A stretch of 64,000 nucleotides of DNA from Albidovulum sp. bin36 (GTDB taxonomy: Bacteria; Pseudomonadota; Alphaproteobacteria; Rhodobacterales; Rhodobacteraceae). Position numbers and translations under genes: made by a program. This document shows positions 9,240-18,753 of the stretch, piece after piece. The DNA is taken from the NCBI GenBank assembly GCA_002238565.1, contig MPMP01000001.1:62001-126000 (forward strand), written 5' to 3'. The stretch's first letter is position 1, and the number at the start of each line of letters is the position of its first letter. The notes beneath the pieces are model-generated. The model saw nothing but the letters and a program-made list of their open reading frames with translations, was not told the origin of the DNA and made no database searches.

Positions 9240-9393
9240 TCGTATCCTTCGATTTTGTTCTTATGAACTTGCTCTATTATTAAAGCGCCGCAGCCATGTC
9301 TAGATGCCAAGCACCAAGAAAAATTCAATGCGAGCGGCCTATTTTTGCTTCGCGCCGTCATGCCGATACTACGTCCGCGCCGTCTCGGCATGG

Positions 9394-10935
9394 TCAGGAT
9401 TGCCAGAAATACGGGTTTAGCAGCGCAATAACGGCCAAGAGTTCCAGCCTTCCTATCACCATCGTCGCGGCAAGCACCAGCTTTATCGACGTATCGAGTT
9501 CACCGAAGCTGAACGATTCGCCAAGAGCTGCATTGGCGAGCGGACCGACCGTCGCGAGGGAAGAGACGGCAAGCGCAAGCGACGACTCGAATTCCATACC
9601 GAGCGCCGAAAGGCTCATCATGGTCGCCGCGATCGCGAGAACGAACAGCATGAAAAATATCCATGCGATATATGCGCCTTGCCTGCGCATTCTTCGTGCG
9701 CTGGCTCCCGCGCCGCTAACGGAAGAAGGATGCGTTAGCTTCGTCAATTCGCGCAAGCCGTGCACATAAAGGACGTATATCCGCAGAAGCTTGATTCCGC
9801 CGGCCGTAGTCGCCACGCCGCCGCCGGCGCACGCGAGGCCGATTAAAATCAATTCGGGAGCCTGAAGCCCCGAAAACTGCCTGGCATCGTCCCACCATGC
9901 GCTTTCGAACCCGGTAGTCGTAAGAAACGAAAGCATCGTAAAGGACGCGCCCCAGTAGGCCCGCAAAGCGCCGACCATTCTTTCTTCCATGCCCGGTTCC
10001 ATAATCATTTGCGGAAGCACCAGAGCCAGCGGAAGCGCCAATGCGCAAAACAATGCGAATTTCAGTTCCGGGTCGTGCATTGGCCTGAATATCGGCGCGG
10101 TATCGCGAGCGGCATCGAAAACAAGCCTAGTCGCGGCCAAAAACAAAAATACGAACACGATGGCTTCGACCTGAAAAAAATTACTCCCGCCGGCTCCGAA
10201 TTCAGCGTGCTGAATCCCGCTCGTGGCAATTGTCGACATCGCCAGTATTGCTCCGCCGATCCAGGATTCCCCTGCGAAAACCAGCATCAGCCAGAGAATC
10301 GCGGTCGCTCCCGCATATACCGGCAGCAGCGATTTCGCAAAATTCGCCATCCTGTTGACAACAATTGCGTCGCTTAATTTGGACATTCCAGATCTTGGAT
10401 GTCTGCCGGAAGATCCGACGACTTCGAAGCCTCCCAGGTTTAGAGGCTCCAGAATGGCGAATGCGCTCAGCCAGACCAAAAACCCGCCCGACCAGGCGAT
10501 AATCGCTCTCCAGAAATGGATGGTCAGAGAAATTTCGCCGGCATCGTCGAAAATCGTCGCTCCCGTTGTCGTCAGGCAGGAAACCATCTCGAAGTAGAGG
10601 TCGAAAAATCCATAGCCGGTCAGCAGGTTTCCGACAGGAACGGCGAGCAGCGCAGGCAGCAAGACGAAAACCGCGAGCAGCCCCGCAAGCCGCTGCTCCG
10701 CCAGCTTTTTTTCCGGCTGGCGCTTCCAGGTAGCGATCGCAATCAGAGCGCTCAGCAGCAGGACGATAAGCCCGTGATAGAAAAACACGCGCGATTCGCC
10801 GTGGTGCTCCAAATACGAGGCGATCCCGGCTGAAATAATCATCGAAAATCCGGTCCAGCCGAGAACCACGACTAGAAATGGGAGGCTAGTCCAGGTTCGC
10901 ATCCGTCCTAAGAAGTTCCACAACCGCCCCGACAT
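9394..10935 (-). CDS. trkH: Trk potassium uptake system membrane subunit TrkH
   Basis: The protein is about 500 residues with roughly ten hydrophobic segments and the selectivity-filter-like loops of the Trk/Ktr family: 'CLTTTGATIFDD' in the first pore loop, 'STIATSGIQ' in the second, 'FLTTTGFES' in the third and 'SSLATVGPL' in the fourth. It conducts K+ through the inner membrane under control of TrkA. The frame starting at 10935 overlaps trkA by 50 bases; the ATG at 10902 (MRTWTSLPF) gives a 17-base overlap and is the likelier start. It is the sixth gene of the ntrBC-ntrYX-trkAH run. Confidence 0.93.
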   Translation of the reverse strand: MSGRLWNFLGRMRTWTSLPFLVVVLGWTGFSMIISAGIASYLEHHGESRVFFYHGLIVLLLSALIAIATWKRQPEKKLAEQRLAGLLAVFVLLPALLAVPVGNLLTGYGFFDLYFEMVSCLTTTGATIFDDAGEISLTIHFWRAIIAWSGGFLVWLSAFAILEPLNLGGFEVVGSSGRHPRSGMSKLSDAIVVNRMANFAKSLLPVYAGATAILWLMLVFAGESWIGGAILAMSTIATSGIQHAEFGAGGSNFFQVEAIVFVFLFLAATRLVFDAARDTAPIFRPMHDPELKFALFCALALPLALVLPQMIMEPGMEERMVGALRAYWGASFTMLSFLTTTGFESAWWDDARQFSGLQAPELILIGLACAGGGVATTAGGIKLLRIYVLYVHGLRELTKLTHPSSVSGAGASARRMRRQGAYIAWIFFMLFVLAIAATMMSLSALGMEFESSLALAVSSLATVGPLANAALGESFSFGELDTSIKLVLAATMVIGRLELLAVIALLNPYFWQS

Positions 10936-12253
10936 CGCTTGCCGTCGAGAAAAAAACGACGGTGTCGCCGGCGTCGAATTTGGTATCCGGCATGACGGGA
11001 TGGAGCTTGCCTCCCTTGTTGATGGCGCCCAATAGCGCGCCTTCCGGCAATTTCGCGGCGCGAAGAGTCTTCCCTTGAATTTTGGAGCCGGCCTCGACTT
11101 CCAGTTCGATTATTTCGGCTTCCGCGTCGCCGATGGAGTAGATCGAGCCGATTCCGCGCGTCCTAATGTGGGGAAGAATCGACGAAACTGTCGTGGAGCG
11201 CGGGTTTAGAATCGCATCGATGTCCAATTGGCGCTTAAGCGATTCCAGCGACGGCTCGTTTACCAAGCTGATTGCGATCAGGTTGCCGCCCGCGGTTTTA
11301 GCCCGAGTGGCGGCTAGCAGGTTGGTCTTGTCGTCGGCGGTCACCGCGATCACGGCATCCGCGCCCGATACATTCGCCTCGTCCAGAATCTCGGCATCCA
11401 ACCCGTCGCCGTGCAGAACAATGGTTCGCGTTAGCATGTCGGCGGCGTTTTCGGCTCTCGTTCGATCCAGTTCTATGACCTTGGCCCGAATCTTGTTGCC
11501 CCTTGAATCCAGCGCCTTGGCGATAGCCAAGCCGATGTTGCCTGCGCCGATAACGATGACGCGTTCGCACGCTTCCGTCTTTCTGCCGAATATCTCAAGC
11601 GTTCGATTCAGGTCGCTCGCGGCCACGAACAAATAAATGTCGTCGCCGACAAACATCTGGTCTTCGGGCGCCGCGGCCCGCAGGGTTCCGCTCCTTCGAT
11701 ACCCCACCACAACCGCCATGAGGCCAATGAAGAGTTCGGATAGCTGCCGCAGGGGCGTGTTGACCACCGGACAGCTATCGTCCAGGTTGATCGCGACCAT
11801 CAGCGCCTGGGAATCGAGAAAGCTGCGCCTGTCAAACACCGTCGGCGTTTCGAGAAGCCTGAGGACGGCCTGAGCAATTTCGTATTCGGGAGATATTACG
11901 ACATCGACGGGGCTGAAACTTCCCGCCGCGAAAAACTTGCCGAACTGAGGGTCGCGGATCCGGGCGATTGTACGCGCCTTCGAACCGAGACCCCGGGCCA
12001 CCATGCATGCAAGGACGTTGACCTCGTCCGTAGAGGTTGCGGCGATTACTACATCCGCTTTCGCGGCTCCCGCCTTCACTAGTACGTCGGGGTGCGATGC
12101 GTTCCCCGCTATTCCTCGAACGTCGAGTTGGTCGGTGGTAAGGCGAACGAGATCGGCGTCATGGTCGATTATCGTTAAGTCGTATTCCTCGGCGGAAAGG
12201 TGCTTGACGATCTGCCCGCCGACTTGGCCGGCGCCGCAAACGACAATTCTCAT
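10886..12253 (-). CDS. trkA: Trk system NAD-binding regulatory subunit TrkA
   Basis: The 455-residue protein has the duplicated RCK layout of TrkA: an N-terminal Rossmann half beginning 'MRIVVCGAGQVGGQIVKHL', a TrkA-C part, and a second Rossmann half beginning 'ERVIVIGAGNIGLAIAKAL' at about residue 232, then a second TrkA-C. Both GxGxxG dinucleotide sites are intact. It binds NAD(H) at the cytoplasmic face and gates TrkH. Its ATG overlaps the ntrX stop by four bases, so it is translated from the ntr operon, a common alphaproteobacterial arrangement that links K+ and nitrogen regulators. Confidence 0.94.
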   Translation of the reverse strand: MRIVVCGAGQVGGQIVKHLSAEEYDLTIIDHDADLVRLTTDQLDVRGIAGNASHPDVLVKAGAAKADVVIAATSTDEVNVLACMVARGLGSKARTIARIRDPQFGKFFAAGSFSPVDVVISPEYEIAQAVLRLLETPTVFDRRSFLDSQALMVAINLDDSCPVVNTPLRQLSELFIGLMAVVVGYRRSGTLRAAAPEDQMFVGDDIYLFVAASDLNRTLEIFGRKTEACERVIVIGAGNIGLAIAKALDSRGNKIRAKVIELDRTRAENAADMLTRTIVLHGDGLDAEILDEANVSGADAVIAVTADDKTNLLAATRAKTAGGNLIAISLVNEPSLESLKRQLDIDAILNPRSTTVSSILPHIRTRGIGSIYSIGDAEAEIIELEVEAGSKIQGKTLRAAKLPEGALLGAINKGGKLHPVMPDTKFDAGDTVVFFSTASDVGAVVELLRTDANLD

Positions 12254-13686
12254 CCCTGCTGTTCCTCGGTCAAGTCCTCGCCGAGCTCGTCGCCTACGAT
12301 CGCCACGCGGGATCCTGCGGACTTCAATGTCGTGATGCCGAGCCCCTTCAGCTTTCGATGCAGCGCGGAGCGCTCCATCCCGACATGCTTGGCAGTTTCC
12401 GAAATGTTGCCCGAATACCTGTTGATCTGGCTAATAAAATATTCTCTTTCGAATATTTGCCGCGCTTCGCGAACCGGCATGGCCAGCAAATTCGCGGGCA
12501 AAAGCGTTTTTCGGTAGCCGTCGGCGCCGGAATGGGCGGATTCGATTTCCTGTTCGTCGATCGGCTCTGTCCTAGGACCTAGAATCAGGGCTCGTTCCAC
12601 CGTGTTCTTGATCTGCCTGACGTTGCCCGGCCATGACATCGACGACATGGCGACCTTCGCTTCCGGCGTCAGCAATCGGTTTGGCAGCCCTGAAAACTTG
12701 TGGAATTCCATAATGAAATGTTCGGCGAGCTCCGGTATGTCGCTGCTACGCGCCGCGACTCCGGGAACCTCGATATTGACGACGTTGAGCCGATGATAGA
12801 GGTCCTCTCGGAATCGGCCGTGCTTGCACTCGCCGATCAGGTCCCTGCTGCTACTCGAAATAACTTTGCAGTCGATTCGCACGTCATTGACGCCTCTAGC
12901 TCTCTGATACTTGCCCTGTACGAGCATGCGCAGCAATTTCGTCTGAACGTTCATGGGCAGATCGGCGACTTCGTGAAAATAAAGTACGCCTCGATGCGCC
13001 GATTCAATAAGGCCCGGCGCGATTCCGCTGCCCGGAGATTCCGCTCCGAAAATAATTTCTTCGCACTTTTCAAGGTCGACGGACGCAAGGTTGACGGATA
13101 CAAACGGCGCCTCGTTCCTAGGGGAGCGCGCGTGCACGAATCTCGCCGCGGTCTCCTTTCCAGAGCCGGCGGGGCCCACGAGCAGGACGCGGCAGTTGTT
13201 TGTCGCGACTTTTTCCAAGTTCTGGCGAAGAAACGACATTGCGGAGGACGATCCGATCATCTCGGCGGGTGCGGAGTGCCTGGATTTCAATGCGGCGTTT
13301 TCGCTGCGCAGGCGCGACGTCTCCAGCGCTCGCTTGGTTACGGAAAGCAGCGGATTTCTCCGAAATGGCTTTTCAATATAGTCGTGGGCGCCGAATTTCA
13401 TTGCATTCACGGCGACTTCAAGACTGCCGTGCCCAGAAATTATGACGACGGGGATATCCGGGTCGTTCTGCTTCAGCTCCTTGAGAATGTCGAGGCCTTC
13501 CCGCTTGTTCTCGCCGGCCAGCCACAAGTCCAGGATTACGAGAGCTGGCGGCGACGCGTTGACCTGCAGCATGCATTCTTCTTTTCCGGGCGCCTCCCTA
13601 GTCGACAAGCCGACATCTTCGAGTATCATCGCTATCTGCTGCCGAATCGTGGCGTCGTCGTCGACAATCAATACATCACGTGTCAT
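12250..13686 (-). CDS. ntrX: Response regulator NtrX
   Basis: The 478-residue protein has a receiver domain (phospho-acceptor Asp in 'LVILDLWLAGENK', about residue 53; Lys in 'YIEKPF'), an AAA+ domain (Walker A 'GPAGSGKETAARF'), and a Fis-type HTH ('NISETAKHVGMERSALHRKL'). The sigma-54 contact loop GAFTGA is missing, as is usual for NtrX, and the Walker B segment reads VLYFHEV with His where Asp is expected. It should be phosphorylated by NtrY and act as a DNA-binding regulator of nitrogen, redox and envelope genes. The gene shares four-base overlaps with ntrY and trkA. Confidence 0.93.
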   Translation of the reverse strand: MTRDVLIVDDDATIRQQIAMILEDVGLSTREAPGKEECMLQVNASPPALVILDLWLAGENKREGLDILKELKQNDPDIPVVIISGHGSLEVAVNAMKFGAHDYIEKPFRRNPLLSVTKRALETSRLRSENAALKSRHSAPAEMIGSSSAMSFLRQNLEKVATNNCRVLLVGPAGSGKETAARFVHARSPRNEAPFVSVNLASVDLEKCEEIIFGAESPGSGIAPGLIESAHRGVLYFHEVADLPMNVQTKLLRMLVQGKYQRARGVNDVRIDCKVISSSSRDLIGECKHGRFREDLYHRLNVVNIEVPGVAARSSDIPELAEHFIMEFHKFSGLPNRLLTPEAKVAMSSMSWPGNVRQIKNTVERALILGPRTEPIDEQEIESAHSGADGYRKTLLPANLLAMPVREARQIFEREYFISQINRYSGNISETAKHVGMERSALHRKLKGLGITTLKSAGSRVAIVGDELGEDLTEEQQG

Positions 13687-16169
13687 ACGAGATTTTCCCT
13701 AGAGCCTTCCTGCCGCCGCGGCGCGGCCGCCTGCTGCTTGTCCATGTCCCTTCGCGTCGCGTCGCCGACTTCGCCGATTTCCTCGAACGCCTTGAAATCA
13801 AGGTGTTCATCTTCGCTAATTTCGGCCCTGACCTGCTTGACCGGAATGCGGATGCATGCCTCCGCTCCGTCCATGTCGCTTCTTTCTAAAGCGGGCGCAT
13901 CCGTCAATGCGAACGTTCCGCCGTGGGAATCCGCGTAGTGGCGAACGTTCAAAAGACCGTACCCTCTGCCAATCCTAGCTTTCGGAACATCTGTCTTCGA
14001 AGACTTGCCAAGGCCCATGCCGTTGTCCGTTACGCGAATAATCGCGTACGCTCCAGCGCTTTCCACTTCCACCGCGATGGACGGGCGAAACTCGCCTTCT
14101 CGCTGATTTTCCTTAAGGCGGAGCTTCTTCAGACGCAACGATTCGTCCGCATTCTTTAGCAAATTCGTGAGCGCCGCGGAAATCATGCTCGAATCAATGT
14201 CGGCGTAGACGGGCTCGTCTGGCGCCTTTACGATAATCTGAACGTCCCTGTTCCGCAGATCTTCCAAAGCGACCTGGCGATGAACGACATCGGAGAGGTT
14301 CGCGCGAACGAATCGCGGAGCCGCCATTTCCGCATATTGCCTGAATCCCTTGATCCGCCTCTTCGCGCGCTCGCTTTCGTCGGCAATTATATCGCACTGG
14401 AGCTTGAGCCTTTCCAATTTCTTGTCGTCCATCCGGGACGACATGCTTTCCTTGATGAAGTCGGCCGCAAGCATGATCGGCGTGATCGGATTGCCGAGAT
14501 CGTGCGCGAATCTTTGCGCCGCCTCCTTCCAGGCGGCCTGCTGCTGGAGCTTGAGCAGGTCGGTAACGTCGTCGAAAGCCACGACGAATCCTTCCGTTTT
14601 GCCCTCGTCATCGCAAATTCTTGAAACGCTGGCCCGAATATTCGCGCTTGCGTCGCCGCGAACGATATTAAATAATTCGCCCTCCGTCGCGGATTCGATG
14701 GATCCCAGGCGTTCCAGCAGCGACGCCATTTCGGGAGCCGCATTTCTAAAGGGCAATTGATACTCGGCGCCTCCGGCCGGATCTTCGATTTTCAGAAGCT
14801 CGCGGGCGGCCTGGTTGGCAAAGACGATTTTTTCGCGGGCGTCCAGTCCCACGACGCCGGATGTCACGTTCGAAAGCACGCCCGCCAATACTCTTTCCCG
14901 TTCCGCCGCTTCTTCATGAAGCAAGGCCAGTCGCGAGGCATTCAGATGCAGGCGGCTTGTCATTTCCTTGAAGGCGATCGCCATCGTCCGCACCTCGTTG
15001 TCGCCCTGGTAGCTCAGCCTAACGTCCTTCAGTTCCATATCTCCCGCCGCGACCTGCTTGGCGATGCCGGAAATTTCTCGCAGCGGCCTGGATAGGCGCC
15101 CGGACAGGATAATGCCGGCCCAGGCCACCATCGCGGCGGTCGCCACGGCGAATCCAAGGAAAAGAATCGAATAGCGCGAAAAAATCGTTCCCCAATTCCG
15201 GAACAGAGCCTGAGAACCCGCGATAGCCCCGCTGCGGTCGTCGCCGACGGTCGCGTGCAGATTGTTGATCGAAGGGATGGCCTCTAGGGTCGTGTGCAGA
15301 TACCGATCAACGGTCGAGGTGATAGGTACGACGGCGACATAATAGTGCCGCGCTTCGCCGACCTCGAAAATTGCTCCCAGGATTTCGCCGTCCTCGAAGA
15401 ATTCATACCTTCCCAATTCTTCCAGCTTCTCCGGGCAATTGGTTACGGCGGAAAACGCGCCCGTTCCGAGCGCTCTTTCCCGCAAGTCATCGATCAGCGC
15501 GGCCTCCGGCAGCAGGATATCGAAACTGTAGCTGTTCGACCCGCGCGCTATCAGGTTGCACGCCCCGTCAATCAGAAACACATGCTTCAAGTCGCCGCCG
15601 ACTTCCGCCTGCTCCTCGGCCAGTACTTCCCGCCGGGAACCCGCGTCCAGAAACGGAACTTCCAGGAATCGGCGGTTCAGCCCCCGCGCGATTTCGGCCG
15701 AACTCACGGCCAGGTTTCTCCGCATTTCCTTGTCGTAGTCGTTCGCGGCCACCAGGGCATCGTCGAACGCCCCGGCGACCTCGCTCGAAACCCACTCGTT
15801 GGTTTCCACGCCAATCGTTCTTATCGCCGCAATCGAAACGATCGCCGTGGGGACCAGAACCGCGTAGGCGACGATGTGCGCCAGCCTAAGCTCCAAGGGC
15901 CGGCCGAGACCGCGAGACCTGGTCACGGCCAGCAATGCCAACTCGCACAGGAGCAGCACGCACAGCGTGTCCGCGACGAGAAGCCAGGCCAGATAGTCGG
16001 GCAGATGACCGGCATTCATCGATCTGAATGCATCCGCCGTAATTTGCCCGAGGAAAGGCACGAGTACCGCAAGCGCGAAAATAAGTACCGCCATGGCGAA
16101 AGGCCAGACTCTTACCATGACTGTCCTGCGCGCGCCGCCAGCCGGAAAATCTAGTTTATCTGCTTCCAT
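13683..16169 (-). CDS. ntrY: Membrane sensor histidine kinase NtrY
   Basis: The 828-residue kinase has hydrophobic segments at about residues 15-36, 42-65, 84-110 and 330-355, a large periplasmic loop, a HAMP domain ('GRLSRPLREISGIAKQVAAG'), a PAS domain ('SNVTSGVVGLDAREKIVFAN'), a histidine box 'QRFAHDLGNPITPIM', and an ATPase domain with N box 'ALTNLLKNADES' and G boxes 'VTDNGMGLGK' and 'GRGYGLLNVRHYADSHGG'. The histidine box differs from the usual HEIKNPLTPI, having Asp-Leu-Gly after the His, but keeps the His and the Asn-Pro. It pairs with NtrX, which overlaps it by four bases. Confidence 0.94.
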   Translation of the reverse strand: MEADKLDFPAGGARRTVMVRVWPFAMAVLIFALAVLVPFLGQITADAFRSMNAGHLPDYLAWLLVADTLCVLLLCELALLAVTRSRGLGRPLELRLAHIVAYAVLVPTAIVSIAAIRTIGVETNEWVSSEVAGAFDDALVAANDYDKEMRRNLAVSSAEIARGLNRRFLEVPFLDAGSRREVLAEEQAEVGGDLKHVFLIDGACNLIARGSNSYSFDILLPEAALIDDLRERALGTGAFSAVTNCPEKLEELGRYEFFEDGEILGAIFEVGEARHYYVAVVPITSTVDRYLHTTLEAIPSINNLHATVGDDRSGAIAGSQALFRNWGTIFSRYSILFLGFAVATAAMVAWAGIILSGRLSRPLREISGIAKQVAAGDMELKDVRLSYQGDNEVRTMAIAFKEMTSRLHLNASRLALLHEEAAERERVLAGVLSNVTSGVVGLDAREKIVFANQAARELLKIEDPAGGAEYQLPFRNAAPEMASLLERLGSIESATEGELFNIVRGDASANIRASVSRICDDEGKTEGFVVAFDDVTDLLKLQQQAAWKEAAQRFAHDLGNPITPIMLAADFIKESMSSRMDDKKLERLKLQCDIIADESERAKRRIKGFRQYAEMAAPRFVRANLSDVVHRQVALEDLRNRDVQIIVKAPDEPVYADIDSSMISAALTNLLKNADESLRLKKLRLKENQREGEFRPSIAVEVESAGAYAIIRVTDNGMGLGKSSKTDVPKARIGRGYGLLNVRHYADSHGGTFALTDAPALERSDMDGAEACIRIPVKQVRAEISEDEHLDFKAFEEIGEVGDATRRDMDKQQAAAPRRQEGSRENLV

Positions 16170-16228
16170 TATCCTTGATTTCGGCCGCGATCAGCGCTTG
16201 AGCCCCCTTCGAAATTTCGGCTCGCCGT

Positions 16229-17578
16229 TTATAGCAGTTTTCTGTTGCGCTTTGCGGAAATCCCGTGATTTTCTATTTTTCGACGCAAAGTATTTCTGTT
16301 TATCCCAAGCAACGTGGCGCATTTCGCCTTGTTTCCGCCCGTGGCTCCGAGCGCCAGGCCGATCATCGGCTCCTCGACTTCCCGAAGCACGCGGCGATAC
16401 AGACCGCGAGGCGGAACTCCGCCATGCAGTTCGAAATGCCTTTCGAGATACGATTTGACGGCCCCCGATAGCGTCAATTCCGAATCCGCCGAGCCGCCCG
16501 GAGCTGATGGCAGCGATGCAAAGGCGTCGTTCACCGTCGAGCCGCTAATTTGCATCTCGGGGCTGATCGCCGCCAGCTGCTTGCAGAAATTTTCCAGCTG
16601 CCTGACGTTGCCGGGCCAGCCGTACCGGACAAGCGCCGCCAGAGCTTCGTCCGAAAACGTTCTCGCCGCGAATCCTTGCCGTTCGGCGCGCGCAAAGAAG
16701 TGAGCTGCCAGAAGAGGAATGTCTTCGATCCTGTTCCTGAGCGTCGGCACCACGGCAAGTATTCCGCACAAGCGAAAATAGAGATCCCGTCGAAACTCGC
16801 CGGTCTCGGTTTTTCTCTCCAGGTTTTGCTGGGATGTCGTCAGAATACGCGGTCCGCCTCCGGCGACAGCATCCAGCGCCTGAGTCAGCCGCCGCTGCGC
16901 GGCGGCGCCGAGGTCGCCGACTTCCTCGATTACGACCGTCCCGCCCCGCGCGTTTTCAAGCAATCCGCTAATTTCTTCGCCGTCCCCCAGAAGACAGGAA
17001 GCCAGGGAAACGAAAGGCATCGCTCGTCGATCGCCAAAGTCGTGCACCGATCTCGCGACTAGAGTCTTTCCCGTTCCGGATTCGCCTTTGATATGAACCG
17101 GAATATCCGTATTCATGACTTTCGCGAGCAACTGGTACAGCTTCTGCATTTCAGGCGCCCTGCCGACAAGCGGCAGATCTTCGGATTCGAACGCCGCCGC
17201 CGATTTGGACTGGTTCCGGAATTTCAGCGCATCGCCCGCCCGGCGAAGCAGGTCGTAAAGATCGAATGGCTTAGGGAGATAGGCGAATACATCCTCCTCT
17301 TCCGCTCGGATCGCCGTCATGATCGAGTTTTTCGCAGAAATCAGAATTATCGGCAATTCCGGGCGCAACTTTTTCATTTCCGGCAATTTCTGCAAGCCGT
17401 TCCCGTCCGGAAGAGCGACATCCGAAACGACTAGATCGCCTTTGCCTTCCCGGATCCACCTCATTAGCGTACTCGCCAGCGAGGTGGCGTGAACCTTGCA
17501 CCCGGCCCGCGTAAACGCCTGCGTCAGCACTTTGCGAACTGCATCGTCGTCGTCGGCTATCAATATGGTTCCATCCAT
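16229..17578 (-). CDS. ntrC: Nitrogen response regulator NtrC lacking the GAFTGA loop
   Basis: The 449-residue protein has a receiver domain (Asp in 'DLVVSDVALPDGNGL', about residue 54), AAA+ domain (Walker A 'GESGTGKTLVARSVH'), and Fis-type HTH 'GNKAKCATLLGINRNTLRRK'. Between 'FVSLASCLL' and 'GGTVVIEEVGDLG' about 30 residues that normally hold GHEKGAFTGA are missing, so the surface that contacts sigma-54 is absent; Walker B has Glu for Asp. Rhodobacter-type NtrC proteins share this loss and activate transcription without RpoN. The gene follows ntrB by 17 bases. It should control nitrogen-assimilation genes such as amt. Confidence 0.92.
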   Translation of the reverse strand: MDGTILIADDDDAVRKVLTQAFTRAGCKVHATSLASTLMRWIREGKGDLVVSDVALPDGNGLQKLPEMKKLRPELPIILISAKNSIMTAIRAEEEDVFAYLPKPFDLYDLLRRAGDALKFRNQSKSAAAFESEDLPLVGRAPEMQKLYQLLAKVMNTDIPVHIKGESGTGKTLVARSVHDFGDRRAMPFVSLASCLLGDGEEISGLLENARGGTVVIEEVGDLGAAAQRRLTQALDAVAGGGPRILTTSQQNLERKTETGEFRRDLYFRLCGILAVVPTLRNRIEDIPLLAAHFFARAERQGFAARTFSDEALAALVRYGWPGNVRQLENFCKQLAAISPEMQISGSTVNDAFASLPSAPGGSADSELTLSGAVKSYLERHFELHGGVPPRGLYRRVLREVEEPMIGLALGATGGNKAKCATLLGINRNTLRRKIENHGISAKRNRKLL

Positions 17579-17595
17579 GAGGATTCCCCTGCGAA

Positions 17596-18753
17596 CTAGT
17601 CCGCAGCCTCCAAAGAGAGCCGAACGGCCATGCGACCCGGCTTTGAATCAAGCGAAATCCAGCCGCCGTGATCCGAGATTATCTTCGAAACCAGCGCAAG
17701 TCCGAGTCCGGTTCCGTTTTCCTTTCCGCTGACGAATGGTTCGAAGACATGATCCGCGATGTGCGCGGGAAGGCCTGGGCCGCTGTCGATGATCTCCACT
17801 TGAATCGGCAAAGTCTTCTTGGTTCCGTCTTCGGCGCTTACGCTCAATTGACTGTCGAAATAAGTGCGAATCACGATACTTCCTTCGCTTCCCGCCGATT
17901 CAACCGCATTTTTCAGGAGATTAAGGAGTGCCTGCAACAATTGATCGGAGTCGGCGCGCGCGAATGGAAGCGACGGGTCGAATTCACAGCGAATCGTCGC
18001 GCCGGCGGCGAAACCCATCAAGGCGAGTTTCCGGGCCTTTTCCAGCGTATCGTGAATATTCATGGCCTTGGCGTCCGGCAAGCCGTAGTCGCCGAACTGC
18101 TCGACATTCTCCAGCAGCGACAGGATTCGCCGGGTTTCGGCAAAAATCAGATCCGTCAACTCGCGCCGCTCTCGATCCAAGCCCATTGAAAGAAGCTGCG
18201 CCGCGCCTGAAATGCCGGCGAGCGGATTCTTGATTTCATGGGTGAGCATGGCGGCCATGCCGACGGCTGAATTCGCCGCGGTGTTCATGCGCTTGCCCGG
18301 GTTCATGCGATTTACCATTTCCCTGGATTGCATGCACAGCAGCATTTTGCCGGGCAACGCGTGAATATGCGCGATCTGGACGCTGACAGGTATTGGATTC
18401 CGGCCTCCCGCCCTGATCCTGACATCGTTCATGGAAACCGCAACGCTGCCGGTTCGGGCTCGGCGAAGCCCCTCCCTGGCTTCTTCGTCAACAAATAGGC
18501 ATTCCGCGACATCGCGGCCCGCCATCTGCCGCGAGGACGAGTTCAGGACGGCTTCGGCCGCAGGGTTCATATCTTCCACGGCATCCCTTTCGTCGACTAT
18601 AAGCGCGGGAAACGGGAGCGATGACCAAATTTCGTTATCGGTTAGTTCCAAATCCGAGGCAACTCCCTGCCAGGCTCCGCCTGCCGAAAGCCGAAATTGA
18701 TAGATTGCAGGCGAAAGAGTCGAGAAATAATTCATCCCTCCGAATATCCACAC
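17596..18753 (-). CDS. ntrB: Nitrogen sensor histidine kinase NtrB (GlnL)
   Basis: The product is a soluble kinase of about 385 residues with an N-terminal PAS domain ('PFPALIVDERDAVEDMNPAAE'-like, about residues 47-68), the histidine box 'AMLTHEIKNPLAGISGAAQ', an N box 'LLNLLKNAVESAG', and G boxes 'EIIDSGPGLPAHI' and 'GTGLGLALVSKIISDHGG'. It phosphorylates NtrC under nitrogen limitation; PII protein normally switches it to a phosphatase. It is the first gene of the operon. The usual upstream dusB was not found. The start at 18753 may be a little upstream of the true one. Confidence 0.93.
   Translation of the reverse strand: MWIFGGMNYFSTLSPAIYQFRLSAGGAWQGVASDLELTDNEIWSSLPFPALIVDERDAVEDMNPAAEAVLNSSSRQMAGRDVAECLFVDEEAREGLRRARTGSVAVSMNDVRIRAGGRNPIPVSVQIAHIHALPGKMLLCMQSREMVNRMNPGKRMNTAANSAVGMAAMLTHEIKNPLAGISGAAQLLSMGLDRERRELTDLIFAETRRILSLLENVEQFGDYGLPDAKAMNIHDTLEKARKLALMGFAAGATIRCEFDPSLPFARADSDQLLQALLNLLKNAVESAGSEGSIVIRTYFDSQLSVSAEDGTKKTLPIQVEIIDSGPGLPAHIADHVFEPFVSGKENGTGLGLALVSKIISDHGGWISLDSKPGRMAVRLSLEAAD

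Noticed and set aside
12700-13938. 412-codon plus-strand frame opposite ntrX
   Set aside because: It runs antisense to a well-defined response regulator gene and encodes no recognisable domain.
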